Shown one piece after another: positions 23,733-32,967 of a stretch of DNA of 64,000 nucleotides (position 1 is its first letter; each line of letters opens with the position of its first letter). A program made the position numbers and the translations under genes. A model generated the notes under the pieces. The model saw nothing but the letters and a program-made list of their open reading frames with translations, made no database searches and was not told the origin of the DNA. Origin of the DNA: CAMEGH01 sp052103595 (lineage in GTDB: Bacteria > Patescibacteriota > Saccharimonadia > Saccharimonadales > Saccharimonadaceae); contig JBQEKC010000001.1 in assembly GCA_052103595.1 (NCBI GenBank), positions 496,001 to 560,000 on the forward strand, read 5' to 3'.

Positions 23733-24959
23733 ATGACAAAATTTAGCTACGTTGCAACACAATCAACCAACAATGCAAAAACACTCGAAGGTGAACTTGA
23801 AGCCAAATCACGCGAAGATGCCATCGCGTTGCTTGCCAAGCAGCATCTACACCCTATCAGTATCAAGGCAATGAAAGACGGCGCAAAAGGTGGATTTTCG
23901 CTTGGTAAAAAAGGTGTTAAGTCAGACGAGATTGTCATTTTCACCCGTCAATTAAGTGCTATGATCGCCGCCGGCGTCCCGTTGTTGCGATCGCTAAACT
24001 CCTTGCAATCACACGCCGAAAGCGCCGTATTTAAGACCGTCCTCACCACTGTTGTTTCCGACATTGAAGGTGGTGCTTCGTTTGGTGACGCACTCGGCAA
24101 ACACCCGGCTGTTTTTAGCGACGTATACGTCAATATGGTGCGGGCCGGTGAATCAGCTGGTATCTTGGACGACATCTTAAAGCGTCTTGCTTTGCAGCAA
24201 GAAAAATCAGCGTCCATCCGCAAAAAAGTCAAAAGCGCCATGAGCTATCCGATCGTGCTTGTTTTTATTACGGTCGGTGCGTTCTTCGGCCTCATGATTT
24301 TTGTTATCCCACGTATTGGCGATATTATGCAAGATCTTGGTGGACCAGATGCAGAGCTGCCGATGATCACTCAGATCATGCTGGGAATTAGCGGCTTTAT
24401 TATTAGTTACTGGTATATTGTGTTTGGGGTGATTGGCGGAGCGACGTTTGCTATTATTCGCTACCTCAAAACACCAAAAGGCAAAAGTCAATTCCAACAT
24501 CTTATTCTGAAGATTCCTTTAATCAACCCGATCATTAAAAAGATTTCTGTTGCCCGTTTTGCACGCACCTATTCGTCATTGATTGGCGCCGGCGTACCAG
24601 TAGTAGAGGCTATCAACGTAACAGCTCGTGCTGTTGGTAACGCTGCCTACGGTGAAGCGCTTGATATTGCTTGTGACCGAGTACAAAACGGCGAGCCACT
24701 TTCAAAAATCATCGAAGAAAACGAAGTATTATTCCCTTCTATTCTGGCGCAAATGCTTTCCGTTGGTGAAGAAACCGGCCAAACCGACACGGTGCTCGTT
24801 AAGGTAGCAGACTTTTACGAAGAAGAGGTTGATGTCGCCATCGACAGCATCAATTCAATCATTGAGCCAGTCATGATTGTCCTTATGGGTAGTATGGTAG
24901 GTTTAATTGCCGCCAGCGTGATGTCGCCAATCGCCAGCCTTTCACAAAATATCGAATAA
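23733..24959 (+). CDS. pilC: Type IV pilus inner-membrane platform protein PilC/GspF (408 aa)
   Basis: Two GspF repeats are visible. The first starts at about residue 65 (FTRQLSAMIAAGVPLLRSL), the second at about 275 (FARTYSSLIGAGVPVVEAI). Membrane spans lie near 170-195, 215-240 and 380-400. FYEEEVDVAIDSINSIIEPVMIV is the typical C-terminal block. PilC couples PilB to pilin insertion. There is a short N-terminal domain for ATPase contact. Confidence 0.95.
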   Translation: MTKFSYVATQSTNNAKTLEGELEAKSREDAIALLAKQHLHPISIKAMKDGAKGGFSLGKKGVKSDEIVIFTRQLSAMIAAGVPLLRSLNSLQSHAESAVFKTVLTTVVSDIEGGASFGDALGKHPAVFSDVYVNMVRAGESAGILDDILKRLALQQEKSASIRKKVKSAMSYPIVLVFITVGAFFGLMIFVIPRIGDIMQDLGGPDAELPMITQIMLGISGFIISYWYIVFGVIGGATFAIIRYLKTPKGKSQFQHLILKIPLINPIIKKISVARFARTYSSLIGAGVPVVEAINVTARAVGNAAYGEALDIACDRVQNGEPLSKIIEENEVLFPSILAQMLSVGEETGQTDTVLVKVADFYEEEVDVAIDSINSIIEPVMIVLMGSMVGLIAASVMSPIASLSQNIE

Positions 24960-24988
24960 TCTGTTAGGCGTAACCACAAGCACTATGC

Positions 24989-24994
24989 TATACT
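24989..24994 (+). promoter_or_regulatory. Extended -10 of the pilM-pilN-pilO unit
   Basis: TATACT preceded by TG plus C, 24 nt before ATG 25019; it sits in the 59-nt gap after pilC and gives the PilMNO genes their own start. Confidence 0.45.
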
Positions 24995-25018
24995 AAGCAG
25001 AGATAAGATTGGGTAGGC

Positions 25019-26071
25019 ATGCAAAAGCTTTTTCATAAAGAAAAACCGTTAATTGGGCTTGATATCAACACGACCGATATTAAAGTAATGGCAATCGATC
25101 CACGCAAGCGGACCGTTATTAGCTATGGCGTTATTGATGTTGATAGTAAAAAGATGAAAACGGCTCTTGAAGAAGATCCTGCGTACCTAACAGCAAGCAT
25201 TAAGACGCTGTTGTCCGATAAAATTATTGGCGAACTTCCAAGCGATCATGCCGTCGTCAGCATCCCAACTTCACGTACCTACGCCCGTACGTTTACCATT
25301 CCTGCAGCCTCTGAAAAGAACCTTCAAGAAGCAGTTGAACTTGAGGTGGGGCAGTACGTTCCTATTCCAGTTTCGCTACTATACATCGACTACGAGGTAA
25401 TCGAGCGCACAAAAGAAACGCTTACAATTACCATGTCAGCTGTGCCAAAAATAACCGTTGATAATATCTTGCAGGCGTGTGATGAAGCTGAACTTACCGT
25501 TAATGCAATTGAGCCCGGCATTAATTCAATTGCACGGCTTCTGAAGGCGACTGAAGGCGGAACATTAACAACTGTTATTGTTGATATCGGCCCGTCGCAA
25601 ACAGACATTGCGGTGCTTGATGACACTATTCGCGTCACTGGCGGCACAACCGTTGGCGGGCATACATTTACACTTTCGATTGCAAAACACCTTGGCGTAA
25701 CGCTCGAAAACGCTCATCAATTAAAAGTCTTAAATGGCCTTAACCCCGGTCCGCGTCAAAAAAAGATGAGCACCGCGCTTGAGCCAAACTTAAAGCAGAT
25801 TACCTCTGAAACCCGCCGCGTCATCCGCTATTACAACGAACGTATCGCCAACGGTGTAAAAATCGAACAGCTCCTGATTGTAGGCGGTGGTAGCAACGTG
25901 CCAGGTATCGGTGAATACTTTACCAACGACCTCTTAATGCCGGCTCGCGTAGCCAGTCCATGGCAAGAACTTAACTTTGGTGAGCTTGAACAACCAGCCA
26001 AGCAATTCCGTCCACGCTACATTTCAGTTGCGGGACTTGCGAGCCTTTCAAGCAAGGAGATTTGGCAATGA
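25019..26071 (+). CDS. pilM: Type IV pilus assembly protein PilM (350 aa)
   Basis: Actin-like (ASKHA) cytoplasmic ring protein linking the motor to PilN. LIGLDINTTDIKVM is the phosphate-1 loop; IVDIGPSQTDIAVLDD and LIVGGGSNVPGIGEYF are further ATP-site blocks. The length matches the family. The stop overlaps pilN by ATGA. Confidence 0.93.
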   Translation: MQKLFHKEKPLIGLDINTTDIKVMAIDPRKRTVISYGVIDVDSKKMKTALEEDPAYLTASIKTLLSDKIIGELPSDHAVVSIPTSRTYARTFTIPAASEKNLQEAVELEVGQYVPIPVSLLYIDYEVIERTKETLTITMSAVPKITVDNILQACDEAELTVNAIEPGINSIARLLKATEGGTLTTVIVDIGPSQTDIAVLDDTIRVTGGTTVGGHTFTLSIAKHLGVTLENAHQLKVLNGLNPGPRQKKMSTALEPNLKQITSETRRVIRYYNERIANGVKIEQLLIVGGGSNVPGIGEYFTNDLLMPARVASPWQELNFGELEQPAKQFRPRYISVAGLASLSSKEIWQ

Positions 26072-26658
26072 TCAATCTTCTTCCAAAAGATCGCATTAAG
26101 CAGTTGCGTGCTGCTCAACAAAATACGCTACTGCTTCGCTATATTATTGCGACAACCATTACACTACTGCTAGTGCTCGCTATCCATGTGGCGGCGTTTG
26201 CACTTCTTAAAAATGCAGAACGTGCCAACGCCGTTATTGCCCAAGAAAATCAAGCGCAAATCGATGAATATCGTCATATTCGTGAGCAATCCGAAGAATA
26301 CGTTGCAAACCTAAAAACCGCCAAAGCAATTTTTGATGCAAGCATCGCTTACAGCAACGTGGCCGTTAATATCGCACAAAATCTTCCAGAAGGCGTTATT
26401 TTGCAAAGCATTGACCTTGATCGAAGCACCATTGGACAGCCAACTACACTAGTGGCAAAAACACGTTCGTACGATGCTGGCATTGCCCTGAAGGAAAAGC
26501 TCCAAGATTCTACGATCGCTAAAGATGTTAGCATCGCCTCAACCACCGACGACCGAGATGAAAATGCTGAAAGTGCTGACGCAACTCATCCGTTCACTAT
26601 CACGTTAAACCTTACCTATACTGAAAATATTCTACAACCAAACGGAGGGACAGAATGA
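26068..26658 (+). CDS. pilN: Type IV pilus assembly protein PilN (196 aa)
   Basis: Starts MINLLPKDRIKQL, the conserved short N-terminus that binds PilM. A single membrane span lies at about 28-50, then a periplasm-side coiled coil and a ferredoxin-like domain. Start ATG 26068 follows AAGGAG and overlaps the pilM stop (ATGA). Confidence 0.92.
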   Translation: MINLLPKDRIKQLRAAQQNTLLLRYIIATTITLLLVLAIHVAAFALLKNAERANAVIAQENQAQIDEYRHIREQSEEYVANLKTAKAIFDASIAYSNVAVNIAQNLPEGVILQSIDLDRSTIGQPTTLVAKTRSYDAGIALKEKLQDSTIAKDVSIASTTDDRDENAESADATHPFTITLNLTYTENILQPNGGTE

Positions 26659-27272
26659 AAGTAACGCGACTTTCCCCGTCGGGGCTACGAATTGTACTCG
26701 CCATTCTTTTGGCGTTGATCATTCTCCTCCACGCATTGGCTGCCTTTGCTGGACAGAAGTTCTTGGCCGAAAATTCAAAAGGCGTCACCGAAGCAGTGAC
26801 ACAATCAAGTAGCAGCGAGAAAACATTGCAGCGGCTCTCGAGTGCTGAACAGCAGCTTGCCATTCAGCAAGAAACAGTCGAACGATCGCGGCATCTCGTT
26901 GCAGCAGGTGAAAAGCATGCATATCAAGACCAAATTATTCGCGACGTCACCCGCTACGCAAACGTAGCAGGTGTGCGCGTACTTGGGTTCACCTTTGCGG
27001 AAGTTGATGCAAAGAAGGCCGCTTCAACAAAGAACAAAGCCGACCAAACAGCCACCTCTATTCCTGGCCTCCAAACCGAAACCGTTTCCGTTGCGCTTGA
27101 TTCACCCCTAGAATACGCCAACTTCCTAACGCTACTGCGACTGCTCGAAGGCAATCTGCTACAGCTCAAGCCACAATCCATCAATATCACGTCGTATAGC
27201 GATAGCGAGGAAGGTGGCTCGCCAACACGCGTTGAAGCACCAACTCTAACACTTGAGGTATACAAAAAATAA
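26655..27272 (+). CDS. pilO: Type IV pilus assembly protein PilO-like (205 aa)
   Basis: One membrane span at residues 12-32 is followed by a coiled coil (about 45-85) and a small alpha/beta domain with VSVALDSPLEYANFLTLLRLLE. This layout and the place after pilN identify PilO, which dimerises with PilN outside the inner membrane. ATGA overlap with pilN behind GGAGGG. Confidence 0.85.
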   Translation: MKVTRLSPSGLRIVLAILLALIILLHALAAFAGQKFLAENSKGVTEAVTQSSSSEKTLQRLSSAEQQLAIQQETVERSRHLVAAGEKHAYQDQIIRDVTRYANVAGVRVLGFTFAEVDAKKAASTKNKADQTATSIPGLQTETVSVALDSPLEYANFLTLLRLLEGNLLQLKPQSINITSYSDSEEGGSPTRVEAPTLTLEVYKK

Positions 27273-27273
27273 T

Positions 27274-27552
27274 ATGAGTAAACCAATGCAACCAATTGAA
27301 CGTTTCTTCCGCCGTTACGGTGTTGTTACCTTTGTTGTGGTGGCGGGCCTCACTATCGCCGGAGTGATTTACATTTGCTTTAACACTTACGTCACCGCAA
27401 CAACGCCCGCTGAAGATATGGCCGAAGGGTCTGTTCCTGCTTCATTCGATACCACGACTGCCGATCAAATCGATGGTCTCTACGACAGCTCGAAGCCGCC
27501 AGTCAACATCAACCCGCCACAACAGGGGCGCATCAATCCATTCATTGAGTAA
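27274..27552 (+). CDS. Small single-pass protein in the PilP position (92 aa)
   Basis: One span (residues 18-40) and a disordered acidic/proline-rich tail ending GRINPFIE, which resembles the RxNPF motif of PilP-like pilus lipoproteins. There is no lipobox. ATG 27274 lies 1 nt after the pilO stop; the nearest GAGG is 15 nt away, so it depends on coupling. A pilus accessory role is inferred from position only. Confidence 0.7.
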   Translation: MSKPMQPIERFFRRYGVVTFVVVAGLTIAGVIYICFNTYVTATTPAEDMAEGSVPASFDTTTADQIDGLYDSSKPPVNINPPQQGRINPFIE

Positions 27553-27567
27553 AATGCAGAAAGCTCG

Positions 27568-27573
27568 TATACT
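27568..27573 (+). promoter_or_regulatory. -10 box of the PRC-barrel gene (leaderless)
   Basis: TATACT, 6 nt before ATG 27580. Confidence 0.5.
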
Positions 27574-27579
27574 ATAGCT

Positions 27580-28173
27580 ATGTTACTTCGAAGTTCGCAA
27601 CTTATCGGCCTCCCCGTGATGAGCCTCCAAACGGGGGCGGAAATTGCCTATTCAGTTGGTTTAATTATCAATCCGGACACACTGCGAATTGTGGCGCTCG
27701 AACTTGACGGGGAGAATCTTGACGAACGACCATCATTCTTACGTATCGAAGATGTGCGAGAGCTCAGCAACATCGGCTTCATTGTTGATTCAAGCGATGA
27801 ATTTATTGGTCTTGAAGATGTTATCAGCATAAAGAACTTATATGATCGCAACTTCCAGCCAATTGACATGCGTGTTATTGACGAGCAAAAACACAAGCTC
27901 GGCAAGGTATACGATATGGTTTTTAGCACTGATACGTTTATTATCAACCAGCTATGCGTTAAGCGTCCACTTTTTTTGAGCCTTGGCGACACAGAACTGC
28001 TTATTAATCGCACACAAATTGTTGATGTGCGTGAAAAAGATATCGTTGTGCGCAGTACCGCCACGAAAAACAAGCGCCCTGCTACTGTTGAAAAACCTAC
28101 ACCGCTGGCAAATCCTTTCAAAAAGCCGCAAAACACGCCACAGCCAGACACCGTTTCGGCGTCAGACGATTAG
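27580..28173 (+). CDS. PRC-barrel domain protein (197 aa)
   Basis: Two PRC-barrel-like units: residues 1-75 (LIGLPVMSLQTGAEIAYSVGLIINPDTLRIVAL) and about 80-150 (DEQKHKLGKVYDMVFSTDTFIINQL), then a basic, proline-rich disordered tail. PRC barrels are small beta-barrels found in RNA-processing and membrane-adaptor proteins. Function here is unknown. It follows the pilus genes but has its own promoter. It converges on recX with no base between the stops. Confidence 0.8.
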   Translation: MLLRSSQLIGLPVMSLQTGAEIAYSVGLIINPDTLRIVALELDGENLDERPSFLRIEDVRELSNIGFIVDSSDEFIGLEDVISIKNLYDRNFQPIDMRVIDEQKHKLGKVYDMVFSTDTFIINQLCVKRPLFLSLGDTELLINRTQIVDVREKDIVVRSTATKNKRPATVEKPTPLANPFKKPQNTPQPDTVSASDD

Positions 28174-28860
28174 CTAGCCATCGTATTCGCTTTCGGCATC
28201 AAGCGCGCGCTTCACGCTATCATACGAAAAGCCTTGACGCAGCAAGTACGCCATAAATTTTTGCTGATCTGGGTAGCGTTTTTGTTTTTTGGCGATGACT
28301 TTCTGTAGTTCGTCATCGTCGTTACGGCTGGAATCTGCAAATATTTTTTCGGCAATGTCACGCGAGATTCCCTTGGCGGCTAATTCTGCCTGCAATTTGC
28401 GCAAGCTCGCCCCCTTCGTTTGATTGCGATATTCCACCCACCAGCGCGCGAACGATTCGTCATTTACATACTCCTTCTCAATCAGTCGCGCCAGCACTCG
28501 CTCGGTAAGTGCTGGCGCCACGCCAGGGCGGTCTTTAATATCACCCGTTCTGGTTTTATATTTTTTACTGAGTGTTTTCTTCCACAAATAATCGCGCATT
28601 TCTTTGGTCGAACGCGGCCGCATCATGCAGTATTCTAGCGCACGCATGTAGAGTTTGCTAAACTGCCCCTCGCTTTCAATAGCAAGCAGCTCCTTTTCGC
28701 TCACCTCTTTGCCGACCTTTATGCCGAGCTCACCCACTTGAAAAATATCCAGGCTAAACCGATATTTCCCATCAACAGAAACGTTAACGCGATTCTTGTT
28801 TTTCGCCTGGACACTTATTCCGGTGATTTTCGAAAGGCCAGACTGCTCTGGCACCAACAT
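28174..28860 (-). CDS. recX: RecX-like regulator of RecA (228 aa)
   Basis: Modulates RecA filaments. Three-helix repeats characteristic of RecX are seen (ALEYCMMRPRSTKEMRDYL, LIEKEYVNDESFARWWVEYR, ELAAKGISRDIAEKIF, YLLRQGFSYDSVKRAL). An added N-terminal segment with KNKNRVNVSVDGKYRFSLD is as in other long RecX proteins. The ATG overlaps the recA stop by one base (TAATG). Confidence 0.92.
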   Translation of the reverse strand: MLVPEQSGLSKITGISVQAKNKNRVNVSVDGKYRFSLDIFQVGELGIKVGKEVSEKELLAIESEGQFSKLYMRALEYCMMRPRSTKEMRDYLWKKTLSKKYKTRTGDIKDRPGVAPALTERVLARLIEKEYVNDESFARWWVEYRNQTKGASLRKLQAELAAKGISRDIAEKIFADSSRNDDDELQKVIAKKQKRYPDQQKFMAYLLRQGFSYDSVKRALDAESEYDG

Positions 28861-29915
28861 TACGCGTCTTCTGCTGCGACTTTTTCGCGCACCTTGGCGT
28901 CAATTTCAGCTAAGACGTCCGGGTTCTGCTTCAAGAATTCTTTGGTCTTGTCGCGGCCTTGGCCGATCTTTTCCTCGCCGTAGTCAAACCATGCGCCCGC
29001 TTTGCCGACAATGCCGTGTTGCACTGCCAAATCAAGAATGTCGCCTGTCTTCGAGATACCTTCGTTATACATAATATCGAACTCGGCAATCCTAAATGGC
29101 GGCGCGATCTTATTCTTCACCACTTTTACTTTCGTGCGATTACCCAATATCTCATCACCAACTTTAATCTGGCCAATGCGGCGGATGTCGAGACGAACTG
29201 ACGCATAAAACTTCAACGCATTACCGCCAGTCGTTGTTTCTGGGTTGCCAAACATCACACCGATCTTCATGCGGATTTGATTAATAAACACCACCGTGGC
29301 GCGTGATTTGTTGATAATACCAGTGAGCTTTCGCAACGCCTGGCTCATCAAACGAGCTTGCAAGCCCATGTGGCTGTCGCCCATGTCGCCGTCGATTTCG
29401 GCTTGTGGCGTGAGTGCCGCCACCGAGTCGACAATAATCAAATCAACCGCATTCGAACGCACCAAGGTCTCGGCGATTTCGAGCGCTTGCTCGCCGTTAT
29501 CTGGTTGGCTGACAATCAAGTTATCCGTATCGACGCCAAGTTTACGCGCATAACTTGGGTCGAGCGCGTGTTCTGCGTCGATAAACGCTGCCGTACCACC
29601 TTGTTTTTGAATTTCTGCAATTGCATGCAGGGTAAGGGTGGTTTTACCACTTGATTCTGGGCCGTAAATTTCAATAATTCGCCCCTTTGGATAGCCGCCA
29701 CCAAGCGCAATATCCAAGCTCAGCGCGCCCGATGGGAGTAGCTCAACGTCCACCTTTTTCGCTTCGCCCAGTTTCATGATCGAACCATCACCAAACTGCT
29801 TGGTAATTTGCTCCATCGCCAGACCGAGTGCCTTCGCCTTTCCGTCATCCACCTTTTTGGCTGCCGGTTCGGTCGCTTTTGTTGTCTTGTCCTCTGTATC
29901 AGCTTTTTTTGCCAT
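28860..29915 (-). CDS. recA: Recombinase RecA (351 aa)
   Basis: Walker A GPESSGKTT, MGDSHMGLQARLMSQALRKL, FINQIRMKIGVMFGNPETTTGGNALKFYAS (L2 region) are unmistakable. ATP-dependent strand exchange and SOS co-protease. The start may be ATG 29915 or the adjacent ATG 29918; GGAGGG sits 3-7 nt upstream, and the later ATG has better spacing. No LexA-type operator was noticed. An acidic/basic N-terminal tail of about 25 residues precedes the fold. Confidence 0.98.
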   Translation of the reverse strand: MAKKADTEDKTTKATEPAAKKVDDGKAKALGLAMEQITKQFGDGSIMKLGEAKKVDVELLPSGALSLDIALGGGYPKGRIIEIYGPESSGKTTLTLHAIAEIQKQGGTAAFIDAEHALDPSYARKLGVDTDNLIVSQPDNGEQALEIAETLVRSNAVDLIIVDSVAALTPQAEIDGDMGDSHMGLQARLMSQALRKLTGIINKSRATVVFINQIRMKIGVMFGNPETTTGGNALKFYASVRLDIRRIGQIKVGDEILGNRTKVKVVKNKIAPPFRIAEFDIMYNEGISKTGDILDLAVQHGIVGKAGAWFDYGEEKIGQGRDKTKEFLKQNPDVLAEIDAKVREKVAAEDA

Positions 29916-29942
29916 CATTCCCTCCAAGGTTATCTTATCTTT

Positions 29943-29948
29943 ATTATA
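29943..29948 (-). promoter_or_regulatory. -10 box of recA-recX
   Basis: TATAAT on the minus strand, 27 nt before the start; this leader includes the GGAGGG ribosome site. Confidence 0.45.
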
Positions 29949-30017
29949 CGCACTTACGCACTATTTTTCTACCACATTCCATACGCAGCATGTTTGCCAT
30001 GCACTCCTGTTTCGTAG

Positions 30018-30023
30018 TACAAT
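30018..30023 (+). promoter_or_regulatory. -10 box of the prepilin gene (leaderless)
   Basis: TACAAT, 8 nt before ATG 30032; no ribosome site. Confidence 0.45.
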
Positions 30024-30031
30024 ATTGCTAT

Positions 30032-30463
30032 ATGAAAAAACAATCTGGCTTTACGGTTATCGAAGTATTAGTAGTTGCTATTGTGTTGATTAGCGCAGGT
30101 GGCCTCTTCTTGTACCAGAAAAATCACATCCAAGCGACAGCGCGCGACGATCGCCGCAAGGCCGACATCAACACGATTCACCATAACCTCGAAAAGGTAT
30201 ACTATGCGCAGCACAAAGCGTATCCGCAACACCTTGACGGCGCTACAATGCCCGGTATTCACCCAGATACCCTCAAAGACCCTTCTGGCGTTTCAATTAA
30301 CGAAACGAAAGAAGGTATACTTGGCGAAACAGAAACCGCACACTCGAACTATCGCTATACACCGAAAGATTGCAACCAAGAAACTGGTGAATGTAAAAGC
30401 TACGAACTCCATACTATGCTCGAGATGGAAGCTGACTACACTAAAGAATCAACACATAAATAA
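30032..30463 (+). CDS. Type IV prepilin-like protein (143 aa)
   Basis: Class III signal MKKQSG/FTVIEVLVVAIV: the cleavage Gly, then Phe, and Glu at mature position 5, followed by a hydrophobic helix. The mature protein of about 137 residues is short, with one Cys pair (CNQETGEC) near the C-terminus, as in a disulfide-closed D-region. Polymerised by PilB/PilC encoded at 21948-24959. Start ATG 30032 is placed by the TACAAT box. Longer frames upstream lack the signal at their N-terminus. Confidence 0.92.
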   Translation: MKKQSGFTVIEVLVVAIVLISAGGLFLYQKNHIQATARDDRRKADINTIHHNLEKVYYAQHKAYPQHLDGATMPGIHPDTLKDPSGVSINETKEGILGETETAHSNYRYTPKDCNQETGECKSYELHTMLEMEADYTKESTHK

Positions 30464-30465
30464 GC

Positions 30466-30482
30466 AAGCGTAATAAACGCTT
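30466..30482 (+). terminator. Weak hairpin after the prepilin gene
   Basis: AAGCGT, 5-nt loop, ACGCTT, followed only by TATTAG; possible bidirectional stop between converging genes. Confidence 0.3.
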
Positions 30483-30484
30483 TA

Positions 30485-31300
30485 TTAGTCGCCCGTTACT
30501 GGGCGGCCATTTTTATATGCTTCGACAGCATTTGTCAGTGTGGCAGTTTGCTTTTTTGGATTAGAGACATAGTAAAAGCGATAGGTTGTTTCTTCACCTT
30601 CGGTACTAAGGCGAATCGAACCATAGTCAAACATCGTTTGCCAGATGCCATGCTTTTTATAGCTCACATCTTCAATGCTGCCAAGGCTAGCCGTTTGTTC
30701 GTGATGCGAGAATAAACTATATTGCAACTCTTGAATAACGCTTTCGTTTGTCAGAAAGAACTGATTGCGTAAGTAAATCCACACCGCAATATAGCCATAA
30801 ATACCAATCAACCCACAAAGAAGCAGAATAACGACCGCAACAAGCCCAAAGCCCGGTACACCGCTACTGCTACTTTCAGCCATCATGGTTGTTGTTGGTG
30901 CGCTACTCATCACAGTTGGGTAGATAATAAGACCAGCTAGCAATAAAACAATCAATGATACCGAAGTAATCACCGGTATCAGTAGCCCAATTGGGTGACG
31001 TTGAATGTTAAGCACAACAAACTCACCCTCTGATAAGTTCAAAAAAGGATACTGAGATACAGCTTCTTCATGCTTTTTGCGAAGTTCATCGCTAATCTCG
31101 GACACAGCAGGCTCAACCGGGCGCGCCGAGTGTACAACGCCAGGCTCGTTACCGTATTGCGCTCGCATTTGAGGGTTGAAATTATGCCCTTCAAGGTGAT
31201 CTGGTACATTTGTGACATGCGACTGAGACGTCTCTTGAGGAGCCTCTGATTGCGGAAGCTCTGGTGGTAGCGGGCTGAATTCTGGTAGTTTCGTTGCCAT
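30485..31300 (-). CDS. Membrane protein with a bacterial PH-like domain (271 aa)
   Basis: A proline-rich cytoplasmic N-terminus of about 95 residues leads to two spans (about 110-135 and 155-180). A YdbS-like PH domain follows: RNQFFLTNESVIQELQYSLFSHHEQTASLGSIEDVSYKK and YGSIRLSTEG. Function unknown. Start ATG 31300 (MATKLPEF) is chosen because TATACT ends 6 nt upstream. Confidence 0.75.
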   Translation of the reverse strand: MATKLPEFSPLPPELPQSEAPQETSQSHVTNVPDHLEGHNFNPQMRAQYGNEPGVVHSARPVEPAVSEISDELRKKHEEAVSQYPFLNLSEGEFVVLNIQRHPIGLLIPVITSVSLIVLLLAGLIIYPTVMSSAPTTTMMAESSSSGVPGFGLVAVVILLLCGLIGIYGYIAVWIYLRNQFFLTNESVIQELQYSLFSHHEQTASLGSIEDVSYKKHGIWQTMFDYGSIRLSTEGEETTYRFYYVSNPKKQTATLTNAVEAYKNGRPVTGD

Positions 31301-31306
31301 AGTAAT

Positions 31307-31312
31307 AGTATA
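31307..31312 (-). promoter_or_regulatory. -10 box of the PH-domain gene (leaderless)
   Basis: TATACT on the minus strand, 6 nt before ATG 31300. Confidence 0.5.
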
Positions 31313-31346
31313 GCGCACCTATTTGTCAAAAGGGAATATTTTTACG

Positions 31347-32363
31347 TTATCGAGCTTGTAATGCTGCATGCTTTTCAAGATGCTGTTTGGCACGCGGCGT
31401 CACACGGCGGCCTCGAGGTGTTCGTTCGATAAAGCCAATCTGCAAAAGGTATGGCTCATAAAAATCTTCAATTGTTGTAGTTTCGTCACCAGTCAGCGCT
31501 GCGATCGTGGTAAGCCCTACGGGGTTGTCGCCGTACGTTTCAAGGATACTTTTAAGCAAGTGGCGGTCAGCTGGATCAAGTCCGAGTTCATCCACCTCAA
31601 GCATGTCGAGCGCTTGGCGCGTAATCACCGTGTCAATAATCCCGTCACCATTTACGTCGGCATAGTCGCGGACGCGCTTAAGTAGGCGGTTGGCGATACG
31701 CGGCGTCAATCGTGCACGAGTTGAAAGCATTGCAGCAGAATCTGACTGAATCGTGCTCCCAAGAATTTTTGCCGCTCGCTCAATAATCGCCGATACTTCT
31801 TCAGTTTTGTAAAACTCTAACCGGTGTACAATCCCAAAACGGTCACGCAGCGGTGCCGCCAAACTTCCCGTGCGGGTCGTGGCGCCAATCACTGTAAACT
31901 TTGGCAAATCCAGCCGAACACTTCGTGCGGTTGGGCCTTTACCAATCACAATATCAAGTTTGTAATCTTCCATCGCGCTATAGAGCACTTCTTCAACGGC
32001 ACGGCTAAGCCGGTGAATTTCATCAATAAAGAGAATGTCACCATCCTGCAGATTTGTTAAAATACTTGCCAAGTCGCCAGCACGCTCGATAGCTGGGCCA
32101 GCAGTGACACGGATATTGGCTTCCATTTCGTGCGCGATCACGTTTGCCATAGTAGTTTTGCCAAGACCAGGAGGTCCGTACAATAAGACGTGATCAATCG
32201 GTTCGCCACGCTTTTTTGCTGCCTGAATTGCCAATGTAAGATTACGCTTTAGCCGCTCTTGGCCGACATAATCAGCAAAGCTTTCCGGCCGCAAACTCTG
32301 TTCGATTTGCTGCTCTGCCGGGTCGTCGTGGGTGCTTGTATCAACAATTCGTTCAATCGCCAT
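31347..32363 (-). CDS. ruvB: Holliday junction helicase motor RuvB (338 aa)
   Basis: AAA+ motor for branch migration. Walker A GPPGLGKTT, Walker B DILFIDEIHRL, sensor GATTRTGSLAAPLRDRFG and a winged-helix C-terminus (FIERTPRGRRVTPRAKQHL). It is not fused to ruvA. It has its own extended -10 and sits 28 nt after the ruvA stop. ruvC is not in the window. Confidence 0.98.
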   Translation of the reverse strand: MAIERIVDTSTHDDPAEQQIEQSLRPESFADYVGQERLKRNLTLAIQAAKKRGEPIDHVLLYGPPGLGKTTMANVIAHEMEANIRVTAGPAIERAGDLASILTNLQDGDILFIDEIHRLSRAVEEVLYSAMEDYKLDIVIGKGPTARSVRLDLPKFTVIGATTRTGSLAAPLRDRFGIVHRLEFYKTEEVSAIIERAAKILGSTIQSDSAAMLSTRARLTPRIANRLLKRVRDYADVNGDGIIDTVITRQALDMLEVDELGLDPADRHLLKSILETYGDNPVGLTTIAALTGDETTTIEDFYEPYLLQIGFIERTPRGRRVTPRAKQHLEKHAALQAR

Positions 32364-32371
32364 TACTTCTT

Positions 32372-32377
32372 AGTATA
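32372..32377 (-). promoter_or_regulatory. Extended -10 of ruvB (leaderless)
   Basis: TATACT with TG plus G before it on the minus strand; 8 nt before ATG 32363. Confidence 0.55.
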
Positions 32378-32391
32378 CCACGCGCCGATAC

Positions 32392-32967
32392 CTACTGCTT
32401 GAGCGCTAACGTCACACGGTGCGCTGTTGGCAGGTTTGGGTCGATATCCTTCAGGGCCTCTGAGGCGTCTTGCAGTGTGAAACCAAGCGCCATCAATGCT
32501 TCGAGCGCTTCATCGTTTGGCGCCGTTTGCATAACAGGAGCTGCGCCGCCATCCGTCAAAACAGTTGGAGCGCCAACCTTGTCGCGCAAATCAACCGTGA
32601 CACGCTCTGCAGTCTTTTTGCCAACACCAGTCGCTTTTGCAATAAACGCAGTGTCGCTACTAGCAATAGCACTCCGCACAGTCTCTGAATCAGCAATGCT
32701 TAAGATTGCCAAGCCCGCTTTTGGACCAACACCTTGCACGCTAATTAGCAGCTCAAATAGGCGCTTGGCCGCAAGCGAATTAAAGCCAAATAGCTCTTGA
32801 CTTTGCTCGCGGATATGGTGGTAGGTATGAAGCTTGATTGGCTCATTCAAAAGCGCTGCCTCGTAGTCACCCAGCGGAACTGCCACTTCGTAACCGAGCC
32901 CCTGCACATCAACCACGAGAGAATTGTCAAATTTCTCTACAACAGTACCAGAAACCAATGCGATCAT
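32392..32967 (-). CDS. ruvA: Holliday junction DNA-binding protein RuvA (191 aa)
   Basis: An OB fold (MIALVSGTVVEKFDNSLVVDVQGLGYEVAVP), then helix-hairpin-helix motifs including LLISVQGVGPKAGLAIL and KATGVGKKTAERVTVDL, and a short C-terminal domain III that regulates RuvB. Start ATG 32967 overlaps the PBP stop by ATGA with GGAGG upstream. Confidence 0.97.
   Translation of the reverse strand: MIALVSGTVVEKFDNSLVVDVQGLGYEVAVPLGDYEAALLNEPIKLHTYHHIREQSQELFGFNSLAAKRLFELLISVQGVGPKAGLAILSIADSETVRSAIASSDTAFIAKATGVGKKTAERVTVDLRDKVGAPTVLTDGGAAPVMQTAPNDEALEALMALGFTLQDASEALKDIDPNLPTAHRVTLALKQ

Noticed and set aside
26068..26071. Alternative genetic code with UGA as Gly (SR1/Gracilibacteria)
   Set aside because: TGA ends pilM, pilN, the PBP gene and rimB exactly at operon overlaps with the next ATG, and no conserved gene needs TGA readthrough.
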